Below are positions 9,162 through 15,900 of a DNA stretch of 40,446 nucleotides, piece after piece. The stretch is from Planctomycetota bacterium (GTDB lineage: Bacteria; Planctomycetota; JAJSAM01; JAJVHW01). The stretch covers positions 1-40,446 of the forward strand of contig JAJRPF010000038.1 of NCBI GenBank assembly GCA_024280885.1, given 5' to 3'. The translations under genes were made by a program, and so were the position numbers. The notes below the pieces were generated by a model. That model ran no database searches. It was not told where the DNA came from and saw only the letters and a program-made list of their open reading frames with translations. Numbering within the stretch: position 1 is the first letter of the stretch; each line of letters opens with the position of its first letter.

Positions 9162-9704
9162 ACCTGGATCGGGGCTGCGTCGCGGCGTACACACTCGCTC
9201 GTCGCGCCAGCGTCTGCACCCCCCTCATTCTCGGAATGAGCCTGCAAGGGATGCCCACTTCGCTCAGGTCCCGCTCTTCGATGGCCGCAGGCCCTCTCCT
9301 TGATCGTGCTCGGTCACGGGCGGGCGGGACCGGTTTGGACGAGAGAACTCGTCGTTCCGCCAGAGACCAAGCACGGAGAGCTCTCTCGGCTTCCCCGGAA
9401 GTTCGTGGACGTCGCTCGGTGCCCGGTGTGTGGCGGAACAGCGAGCTTTCTTGCTCGAGACGGGAAATCCGCCCCTCACCGGGCACCATCCATCGTCGGG
9501 CTCCAACCTGAGCGAAATGGGGATCCCTTGAGCCTGCCAGCTACGCGCCGACCGTCCGCGCTTGGTTACGCGGACGCGCCGACGTGTCGTCGCGGACACG
9601 CCTTTCGAGCGTGCGCCACGCTCAACTGGTCTGCGGCGCCATGGTCCGCCGATTGCGCCCTGTACCTGTGATTGCCACCGTGGCGTATCGTACGGAGTAC
9701 ACCG
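9162..9704. other. Intergenic region without a supportable gene
   Basis: These 543 bp lie between the HEAT-repeat gene and the phosphatase lipoprotein gene. Frames exist on both strands, including a plus frame from 9300 with a CPVCGG and a CRRGH motif, but codon use is mixed, no ribosome site precedes them, and the frames owe their length to a large palindrome at 9303-9490. A GGGATCCC palindrome lies near 9520. The promoter of the next gene is probably in the last 100 bp but cannot be fixed. Confidence 0.55.
9303..9490. repeat. Long imperfect inverted repeat (about 190 nt)
   Basis: The segment is a large imperfect palindrome centred near 9396. The inner tip is CTTCC-CC-GGAAG (9390-9401). Perfect 9-base arms GTTCCGCCA (9354-9362) and TGGCGGAAC (9431-9439) lie symmetrically around it. 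Further out, GGGCGGGA (9322-9329) faces TCCGCCC (9468-9474), and partial pairing continues to about 9303 and 9490, with G-T pairs in between. As RNA this would fold into one long interrupted hairpin. It may be a structured RNA, a small non-autonomous mobile element, or a degenerate gene pair; nothing in the sequence decides among these. Confidence 0.6.
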
Positions 9705-10706
9705 ATGACCGCTCGCCTCCCCCTTCTCATCCCCGCGCTCGCCCTGGTCGCCGCCATATCGCTCGGCTGCACGTCGCAGGATATCGCGACGCAGACGCAG
9801 GACGTCACGACGGACACGCAGGATGTCGCGAAGGAGGAAGGCGCGGTCGAGGCGGCGTCGGCGCAGGTCACCTTCGACGAGAACGGCGAGCCCGCGGGAC
9901 TTCATCGTTTCCGCCGCTGGTCTGATCGGATCTTCCAGGGCGCGCAGCCCGAGGGCGACGTGGCCTTCCGGAACCTGGCGGCCATGGGTGTGACGACCGT
10001 GCTCAGCGTCGATGGCGCGCGCCCGGATCTAGAGAGTGCACAGAAATTCGGTCTCCGCTACGTCCACGTGCCAATCGAGTACAGCGGACTGACCCGCGAG
10101 CAGGAACTCACCATTGTGAAGGTCGTCGCGGCCTCCGAGGGGCCGACGTTTGTTCACTGTCACCACGGCAAGCACCGCGGCCCCGCCGCCACGATGATCG
10201 CGCGCATGGCACTTGAGAAGATCGATGTCGCGACAGCCATCGAGGGGCTCCGCAGCAGCGAGTGCAGCGCCAAGTACAAGGGCCTCTACGCGGCCGTCGA
10301 GAGCTTCGCCTTGCCGACCGACGCCGAACTCGCAGGGATCACCGACGACTTCCCCTCGTACGTCGCGGCGCCCGCGCTGATCGACGCGATGGTCGACGTC
10401 GACTTCCGCGTCGAGAACCTGCGCCAGAGTCGCGACGCTGGCTGGTGCGCGCCCTCTGACAACCCCGACGTGAGTCCTCCCCACGAGGCGCGGATGCTCT
10501 GGGAGCACTATCGCGAGATCGGTCGTTCGGACGAGGCCAAGGAACTCGGCGAGCACTTCGTCGCGCTCCTCGCCGAGTCCGAGGCAGCCGCGATCGACCT
10601 CGAGGAGGCTCTGCGGAGCGCGAATCAGGACGCTGCCGAGAGCGCCTGGACGCACGTACGCGACGGTTGCAACACCTGTCACACGGACTTCCGGAACAAC
10701 AGGTGA
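9705..10706 (+). CDS. Lipoprotein with dual-specificity phosphatase-like domain and C-terminal CXXCH motif
   Basis: The 333-aa product has a hydrophobic leader and a lipobox-like ISLGC, so Cys22 is probably lipidated and the protein faces the periplasm. A short repeat of the unit TQDV follows (about 30-41). Residues about 66-205 form a DSP/tyrosine-phosphatase-type domain with the signature HCHHGKHR: Cys152 is the nucleophile and Arg158 binds phosphate, with a plausible acid loop before it. The last third is helical and ends with CNTCH (322-326), the covalent haem attachment motif of c-type cytochromes, as in cytochrome c'-like four-helix proteins where it sits at the C-terminus. A phosphatase joined to a cytochrome-like tail is unusual. 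The ATG at 9705 places the signal peptide correctly; the open frame from 9672 does not. Confidence 0.8.
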   Translation: MTARLPLLIPALALVAAISLGCTSQDIATQTQDVTTDTQDVAKEEGAVEAASAQVTFDENGEPAGLHRFRRWSDRIFQGAQPEGDVAFRNLAAMGVTTVLSVDGARPDLESAQKFGLRYVHVPIEYSGLTREQELTIVKVVAASEGPTFVHCHHGKHRGPAATMIARMALEKIDVATAIEGLRSSECSAKYKGLYAAVESFALPTDAELAGITDDFPSYVAAPALIDAMVDVDFRVENLRQSRDAGWCAPSDNPDVSPPHEARMLWEHYREIGRSDEAKELGEHFVALLAESEAAAIDLEEALRSANQDAAESAWTHVRDGCNTCHTDFRNNR

Positions 10707-10747
10707 GTTGTTTTCGTCGGCGCGGGCCGACGACTCCCAGTTCGCAC

Positions 10748-11527
10748 GTGGGCGGCCTGACCGCCCGAATTAGTGGCGCGCGGCTGGGGCCCTTGGCGCT
10801 CATCGGCGTGCTGCTCGGCGGGATCGCTCTCGCTGGCGTTGGCTGTCACGACCCGGGCGCGGAGGGGCCGCGTCTCTACGCTGCGGCCAGTCTCGCCCCT
10901 GCGGTCGATGGTCTGCGCGCCGCCCGCGCTGGCGCCCCGTTCGGGTTCTTTCTGGGCGGGACGTCGTCCATCGCAAGGCAACTGCAGGAGGGCGCTCCCC
11001 CGGGGTGCTTTCTCGGGGCCGATCTTCGCTGGGCAGATGAACTCGACGCTGCAGGATTGGTCGAGCCCGGTACGCGCATCGACCTGCTGACGAACCGCCT
11101 CGTGGTGGTGGCTCCCGCGAGTTCCACGCTCACGATTGACCGCTTGGACGAGCTGCCGTCGGTTGGTGTGCGACGCGTCGCACTCGCCGATCCGGAGTCG
11201 GTTCCGGCGGGCCGTTACGCCGCCACGGCGCTGCAACATGCGGACGCCTGGGACGCGCTGGAATCGCGCGTCGTGGGTTGCACCGATGTGCGCGCAGCCC
11301 TCGCACTCGTCGTCGCGGGCGAAGTCGACGCGGGCATCGTCTACGCGACCGACGTGCGGGGCGCGGACGTGCGGGTCATTCACGAGATCGACCCGCAATT
11401 GCACCCCGTGATCACGTACCCGCTGCTGCTCGTGAAGGGCGCTCCGCCTGCGTCGCGAGACCTCTGGGAGTGGCTCCAATCCGAACCCGCGGCGGCGGTC
11501 TTCCGGGAAGCCGGCTTCCTGCGCTGA
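10748..11527 (+). CDS. modA: Molybdate ABC transporter substrate-binding lipoprotein, ModA-like
   Basis: Periplasmic type II solute-binding protein that would capture molybdate or tungstate for an ABC importer. After a signal sequence with lipobox LAGVGC (Cys33), the mature part starts with the ModA pattern LYAAASLAPAV, followed by FGGTSSIARQ-like residues (seen as LGGTSSIARQL), where the serines bind the oxyanion, then GADLRWADEL, VALADPESVPAGRYA, and the late EVDAGIVYATD motif. All are family hallmarks. No modB or modC lies in the window, so the transporter partners must be elsewhere, or the protein has another role. The start is uncertain: GTG 10748 gives a normal signal peptide; GTG 10703 overlaps the previous stop (GTGA) and would add 15 residues. 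Confidence 0.87.
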   Translation: MGGLTARISGARLGPLALIGVLLGGIALAGVGCHDPGAEGPRLYAAASLAPAVDGLRAARAGAPFGFFLGGTSSIARQLQEGAPPGCFLGADLRWADELDAAGLVEPGTRIDLLTNRLVVVAPASSTLTIDRLDELPSVGVRRVALADPESVPAGRYAATALQHADAWDALESRVVGCTDVRAALALVVAGEVDAGIVYATDVRGADVRVIHEIDPQLHPVITYPLLLVKGAPPASRDLWEWLQSEPAAAVFREAGFLR

Positions 11528-11545
11528 GCTGCCGTCCCCCTACTC

Positions 11546-13819
11546 CTACTCCAAGAGCGCCCGCAGCGCCGCCACGTCCGTCACCGGGGCCTCGCACGCG
11601 CGGTTCGTGCAGACATACGCTGCTGGCTTCCCGTCAACCGGGGTCTGCGCCTCGATGAAGGGCGATAGTCGCCGCGCCGCCGCGCCCGCCTCGCCCGCCG
11701 GATGCAGCAGGATCACGTCACGCGCCAGGAACCGGTCTCGTGCCGCAGCGAGCAACGCCGCCGTGGCCGGGTCCGCCGGGTCGCCACTGATCACGATCTC
11801 GCGTGTTGGGCCGAGATCGAAGTCGAGCGCACGGAGCGCATAGGGATGGCCCATCGGATACTGCGCGAGCGTTCCGGACCAGTCGGCCAGCGTGTCTCGG
11901 CCCACCTGTTCGAGGTCGGTATCGCCCGTGATGCGACCGATCCGCAGGAGCGCCAGAGCCGCCGCCGAGTTCCCGGAAGGCCGTGCGCCGTCGTAGAGGT
12001 CCTTCGTTTCGGCGATGAGATCGTCCGACCGCGTCGCCAGCAGGAACCCACCGCCCTCGACATCGCGGAAGCGCACGACCATCTCGCGGCTGATCGTGAC
12101 GGCGGCCTCCAGCCAGCGCGGTTCCTGCGTCGCCTGATGCAGATCGAAGAGCCCGTTCGCGAGGTTCGCGTAGTCCTCGAGGAAGCCGTCGATCCCCGCG
12201 TCACCGTCGCGATAGCGGTGCAGCAGCCCTGACTCGGTCTTCATCGTGCGCAGGAAGAAATCCGCCGCTTCGCGTGCCGCGTCGATGTACCGCTCGTCGT
12301 GCAGCACCTCGCCGCCGAGCGCGAACGCGCCGATCATGAGACCATTCCAGTCGGTCAGTACCTTGTCGTCCAGATGCGGCCGGATGCGCTTGCTGCGCAC
12401 CGCGAGCAGCTTCTCGCGCAGCGCGTCGATCCGCTCTGCGAACGCCGTCGGATCTTCTTGGAGTCGCTGCGCGTGCTCCGCGATGCGCACGCTCAGATGT
12501 AAGATGTTGGTGCCGGGCTTCTCGCCCACGGCCTCGTCCGTCCAGTTCCCGCCGTCCTCGACGCGATAGACCTTGCGGAAGACGGCGCCGTCCTCGGCTC
12601 CGAGCACGGCGTCGATCTCATCGTTCGTCCAGACGTAGAACTTCCCCTCCTCGCCCTCGGAGTCGGCGTCTTCCGCCGAGAGGAACGCACCGCCGGGATC
12701 GCGCAGGTCGCGGAGCACGTAGTCGAAGATGCCGCGCGCGGTCGTGGCGTATTGCTCGTCGCCGGTCAACTGGTAACCGTCGAGGTAGGCGCGTGCCAGC
12801 GTGGCCTGGTCGTAGAGCATCTTCTCGAAGTGCGGGACGAGCCACGCGCGATCGGTCGAGTAGCGGTGGAACCCGCCGCCGAGGTGATCGTGAAGGCCAC
12901 CGTTCTGCATCGCGTCGAGGGTGCCGGTCACCCACGGCATGATCCGCTTCCCGTTCGGGCCGTGTGCGCGTCGCATCAGGAATGAGAGGGAGAACGCGCG
13001 CGGGAATTTCGGCGCCTGTCCGAAGCCGCCCTTGGCGCTGTCGTAGGCCGACTCGTACTGCCGGACGGCGAGGTCGAGCGTCTCCTCGGTGAGTTCCTTG
13101 CCCGCGACCGCCGCATTCTGCGACCGGACGTGGTTCAGCAACTCGTCTGCCTGTCGCGTCAGCTCCGCCCTGCGCGTCTTCCACAGCCCAGCGATGTTCT
13201 GGAGGATTGACTTGAAACCCGGGCGCCCGTAGCGGTCCTCCGGCGGAAAGTACGTCCCGCCCATGAAGGGCTTGCGATCCGGCGTCAGCCACGCCGAGAG
13301 CGGCCAGCCGCCGCGCCCGGTCAGCGCCGTGACCGCCTTCATGTAGATCGCGTCGACATCCGGACGCTCCTCGCGATCCACCTTGATGCACACGAAGTGC
13401 TCATTCATGACGGCGGCGATCTCCTCGTTCTCGAACGACTCGCGCTCCATCACGTGGCACCAATGGCAGGTCGAATACCCGATCGAAAGGAAGATCGGCT
13501 TGTCCTCTTTCGCCGCCCGCTTGAACGCCTCGTCGCCCCAGGGATACCAGTCCACCGGGTTGTGGGCGTGCTGCAGTAGGTAGGGACTTGACTCCTGCGC
13601 CAGGCGGTTGGTGTGCTTGTGCTCGCCGTCGCCATGCGCGGTATCCATGTTCGCGGCATCCGAGTGCTCGCCAGCGGCGTGGGGCGCGTCGTCGCCGGGA
13701 TCGGTGGCTACAGGAGGCATGGTCTCGGGCTCCGCGGGCTCGCCCTCGCCCGGCGCGTTTCCGCAGGCGGCGGAGAGGACGACGAGTGCCAGGGCGAGTG
13801 AAGTTCGGGAAGGTCGCAT
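11546..13819 (-). CDS. DUF255 thioredoxin-fold lipoprotein (YyaL / SPATA20 family)
   Basis: The 757-aa protein begins with a lipoprotein-type leader (LSAAC, Cys19) and a 50-residue acidic and histidine-rich linker. It continues with the highly conserved N-terminus of the DUF255 family ([24 protein letters not shown]). A thioredoxin-like domain holds STCHWCHVM with Cys118 and Cys121. The remaining 550 residues match the (alpha/alpha)6-barrel part of the family, with motifs [39 protein letters not shown] and LTDWNGLMI. The biochemical role is not established; a redox or sugar-epimerase-like activity has been suggested from the fold. An exported, lipid-anchored version is notable because many family members are cytoplasmic. 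It converges on modA with only 18 bp between stops and lies 75 bp downstream of the B3/B4 gene on the same strand. Confidence 0.9.
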   Translation of the reverse strand: MRPSRTSLALALVVLSAACGNAPGEGEPAEPETMPPVATDPGDDAPHAAGEHSDAANMDTAHGDGEHKHTNRLAQESSPYLLQHAHNPVDWYPWGDEAFKRAAKEDKPIFLSIGYSTCHWCHVMERESFENEEIAAVMNEHFVCIKVDREERPDVDAIYMKAVTALTGRGGWPLSAWLTPDRKPFMGGTYFPPEDRYGRPGFKSILQNIAGLWKTRRAELTRQADELLNHVRSQNAAVAGKELTEETLDLAVRQYESAYDSAKGGFGQAPKFPRAFSLSFLMRRAHGPNGKRIMPWVTGTLDAMQNGGLHDHLGGGFHRYSTDRAWLVPHFEKMLYDQATLARAYLDGYQLTGDEQYATTARGIFDYVLRDLRDPGGAFLSAEDADSEGEEGKFYVWTNDEIDAVLGAEDGAVFRKVYRVEDGGNWTDEAVGEKPGTNILHLSVRIAEHAQRLQEDPTAFAERIDALREKLLAVRSKRIRPHLDDKVLTDWNGLMIGAFALGGEVLHDERYIDAAREAADFFLRTMKTESGLLHRYRDGDAGIDGFLEDYANLANGLFDLHQATQEPRWLEAAVTISREMVVRFRDVEGGGFLLATRSDDLIAETKDLYDGARPSGNSAAALALLRIGRITGDTDLEQVGRDTLADWSGTLAQYPMGHPYALRALDFDLGPTREIVISGDPADPATAALLAAARDRFLARDVILLHPAGEAGAAARRLSPFIEAQTPVDGKPAAYVCTNRACEAPVTDVAALRALLE

Positions 13820-13894
13820 GATGACGTCAACGCTACACGCGCCCTCGGTCTTCCACCTGTTCCGCGTCGTCGGGGCCGTCCGTGCCCGTCGCTG

Positions 13895-14632
13895 TCACTC
13901 GGCGGCGCCCGGTGGCGACCCCTCCTCCGCCGCCAGGACTCTCGCCGTGAAGCGGTCGGCGCCCGCGTACTCCACGAATTGGGTTCCCAGCTGCTGCGCC
14001 ATGCGCTCGACCACGTCGGCCGGAGCCACGTCCCGACTGCACCAGATCACCGCGAGGACGTTGCGCGTCTCGTCGTTCGTCCGCGCCACGAGCGAGTCCT
14101 TCACCGCGTTCCCGATCGGCGCGCCGCCTGCGCGCGCCACGCCGTCCCGCGCCACACCCTCACGCGCCACACAGAGCAGCCCATGGACGTCGATCAACTG
14201 CCCGGATGCATTGAACGCGTAGCTCTCACCGTCGGTGCCGAGCCGGATGACGAGCCCGTCGTCGGGCGCTTCGAGTGCTCGGTCGAGGTCGAGCAGCGAG
14301 ATCGGCAGCCCCGTCAGCAGCGAGTAGCGGTTCAGCACATCCACTAGATTTGAAATGCGAGGGAACGTCCCCTTCCGGGCCACCGCGGCGAGGTACTCAC
14401 TCGCCGGCTTCCCGCGCCCCGACGGCTTGTAGCCCCCGGCCCGCAGCAACGCCCGGATGCCGTCCTTCAGCTCCGGTGGCGGGAACGTCTCTTGAGCCGC
14501 GCGGAGCCCCAGCAGCGCGTCCAGACCATCCGTGAGTGCTTGCGGCGCGGGCCCCGGCACCACCCCGAACGCCTCGACCAAGCCGACGACCACGCGCTCA
14601 TCGACGCCCTCCAATCGGATCCGTGTCTTCAC
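13895..14632 (-). CDS. Stand-alone B3/B4 domain protein (PheT-like)
   Basis: The 245-aa protein matches free-standing proteins related to the B3/B4 domain of the phenylalanyl-tRNA synthetase beta chain. Key segments are KPSGRGKPASEYL, FPRISNLVDVLNRYS, GLPISLLDLDRA, GESYAFNASGQLIDV and GNAVKDSLVARTNDET, in family order. In PheT this domain takes part in editing of mischarged Tyr-tRNA; free versions may edit in trans or act on free amino acids, which is inference. No synthetase domain is present. It starts 163 bp before, and divergent from, the tRNA gene, and probably forms an operon with the DUF255 gene. Confidence 0.8.
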   Translation of the reverse strand: MKTRIRLEGVDERVVVGLVEAFGVVPGPAPQALTDGLDALLGLRAAQETFPPPELKDGIRALLRAGGYKPSGRGKPASEYLAAVARKGTFPRISNLVDVLNRYSLLTGLPISLLDLDRALEAPDDGLVIRLGTDGESYAFNASGQLIDVHGLLCVAREGVARDGVARAGGAPIGNAVKDSLVARTNDETRNVLAVIWCSRDVAPADVVERMAQQLGTQFVEYAGADRFTARVLAAEEGSPPGAAE

Positions 14633-14741
14633 GCGTGTACCCCTGTCCCGTTCACGTTGGTTCCATCAGCTCGCTGCCGTCAGCCGCCCACTCAGGCTCG
14701 CCGCCCCATGACCGTGTCAGCTCGTCAGCCTACCAACTCCT

Positions 14742-14770
14742 TTGTGATTTACCCGCCGCACCGGTAGAAG
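14742..14770 (+). promoter_or_regulatory. Possible sigma-70-type promoter of the tRNA gene
   Basis: TTGTGA (14742-14747) and TAGAAG (14765-14770) each match four of six consensus bases and are 17 bases apart. The tRNA 5' end lies 26 bases beyond the -10 box. The call rests on spacing and position only. Confidence 0.35.
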
Positions 14771-14795
14771 CCTCGGTCGCGATACGCGTCACGGT

Positions 14796-14872
14796 GCCGG
14801 CGTGGCTCAGTTGGTTAGAGCGGCGGATTCATAACCCGCAGGTCGTTGGTTCAAGTCCAACCGCCGGCACCA
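14796..14872 (+). tRNA. tRNA with CAT anticodon (elongator Met, possibly Ile2), CCA encoded
   Basis: A full cloverleaf can be drawn. The acceptor arms GCCGGCG (14796-14802) and CGCCGGC (14862-14868) pair perfectly, followed by A and an encoded CCA. The T arm is GTTGG-TTCAAGT-CCAAC. The anticodon loop is TTCATAA, giving anticodon CAT; the last stem pair is an A-C mismatch. The paired G1-C72 end argues against an initiator tRNA. A lysidine-modified Ile tRNA has the same anticodon and cannot be excluded. The gene marks the edge between core genes and the accessory region, and tRNA 3' ends are common integration sites. Confidence 0.93.
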
Positions 14873-15480
14873 CTACAACGCGAGTGTTCGCCGTTACTTA
14901 CGACGTCGAGGGCCCCGCGAGTGTTCACTCGGATCGCATCTGTATGCTGATCCTATGCAGAACTCCCTGTCGTTCTCCCCTCGCGGAGAGTGCCGGTCGG
15001 TGCGGCGCCGGGCATGGGCTCGGGCAATCTGCCTCGCGTTCCGGTTGGTTCGCTCGCGAGTCCGTGAGGGTGCGGCTAACCGCACGCACATGCTGACCCG
15101 ACTCCGGCACACTCGGTGTTGCCGAGAGGTGAGCGATCGCAGGTGGGACCGGACCCCGCCCACCCCGGGGAGTGGTCCGGAAGGGGGGGGGCCTGTTCGC
15201 GTTATGAGGGCGTTACCTGGGCGACTTCATCGCTACGGCAAGAGCCTCTCTGGTAATGGCTTACGTCTTCTCGGAGATCGGCCGTGGGCACTCTCGAGGT
15301 AGCAACGTCGTTGATTGTTGGGCTCAGGATCGTCTCTTCGCCGTCGGTATCTGGACACGAAGTGGACACCTCGTCGTCCGACGGACTCTGTGGCGGTAGA
15401 CGGGGCTCGTCGATGCCAGGTCATCCCACTCTCTGCGTGCTGCTCGACGCCCGCATGCTGGATGACAGTGTCTGCGTCGG
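14873..15480. other. Gene-free stretch at the island edge
   Basis: About 600 bp after the tRNA hold no frame with convincing codon use, ribosome site or recognisable protein, and no integrase remnant was found in either direction. Structure seen: an 11-base direct repeat and a palindrome (14879-14931), a perfect six-pair stem-loop GTGCGG-CTAA-CCGCAC (15070-15085), a five-pair CTCGG/CCGAG stem (15112-15126), and a run of nine G (15183-15191). It may be decayed mobile-element sequence. Confidence 0.5.
14879..14931. repeat. 11-bp direct repeat ending in a perfect short palindrome
   Basis: CGCGAGTGTTC occurs at 14879-14889 and again at 14916-14926. The second copy continues into CGAGTG-TT-CACTCG (14918-14931), a perfect six-pair inverted repeat. 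It begins seven bases after the tRNA CCA. It could be a processing or termination structure for the tRNA transcript, although no T run follows, or a protein-binding site at the island junction. Confidence 0.45.
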
Positions 15481-15708
15481 CTACGACCGAAGCGACCAAT
15501 GTGGAACCTCTGGATGGAGCGACGTCGCTCCAGCAGGTGCCGGGATCGTTCCGACCGAGTGCCAGAGCACGCCCCGGCGGTCGGCGACGAAGTGGAGCCC
15601 GTCGATATCGACATCGATCGGCTTGGCCCTCGTCGAGCCGGGGTCGCGGCGCGCTGCCTCGATCACCTGCGGCGGGACTGAATTGCGACGGTTGTCACGC
15701 TGGGCCAT
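15481..15708 (-). CDS. Small hypothetical protein divergent from the defence genes
   Basis: A 75-aa product starting MAQRDNRRNSVPP. The ATG at 15708 is preceded, with a 7-base gap, by a strong AAGGAG ribosome site (plus-strand complement 15716-15721). For about the first 55 codons the third position is almost always G or C, as in real genes here; the last 15 codons are less biased, so the C-terminus may be altered. No known domain was recognised. It contains a VDIDGLHFVADRRG segment of alternating polar and hydrophobic residues and no cysteines. Its start lies 192 bp from the start of the helicase gene, facing away, so the two share a regulatory gap. It might be a regulator of the cassette, but that is only suggested by position. 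Confidence 0.5.
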   Translation of the reverse strand: MAQRDNRRNSVPPQVIEAARRDPGSTRAKPIDVDIDGLHFVADRRGVLWHSVGTIPAPAGATSLHPEVPHWSLRS

Positions 15709-15900
15709 CACGACTCTCCTTCACGGAACTCGAACGTGGCGCCGGGGGGCGACGACTCGCTAGCCTCGTCTCGGGTCAAAGGGGACCGCCGACAGGCTCG
15801 CTGAGTGGAGCTGTCGATCGTCCCTTTCGTATCGGGCGGTGGGCTGCGTGCAGTGGAGACTCGACTGCGACCCCCGCGGCTTGCGAGAGGAGCAGGGAGC

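Noticed and set aside
9300..9671. Small frame with CPVCGG and CRRGH motifs, possible zinc-ribbon protein
   Set aside because: The cysteine motifs were tempting, but codon use is mixed, no ribosome site precedes it, and it is read across the large palindrome, which by itself creates matching frames on both strands.
11528..11545. Bidirectional terminator between modA and the DUF255 gene
   Set aside because: The 18 bp between the stops contain no inverted repeat and no T run.
14536..15096. Plus-strand frame running through the tRNA
   Set aside because: Part of it is just the tRNA gene translated (the familiar AWLSWLERR...VVGSSPTAG artefact), and the rest has no coding signs.
15805..15900. Longer N-terminus of the SNF2 helicase from GTG 15805
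   Set aside because: The extra 32 residues are Arg- and Gly-rich with no ribosome site, while GTG 15901 has purine-rich AGGAG/GGGAG sequence upstream.
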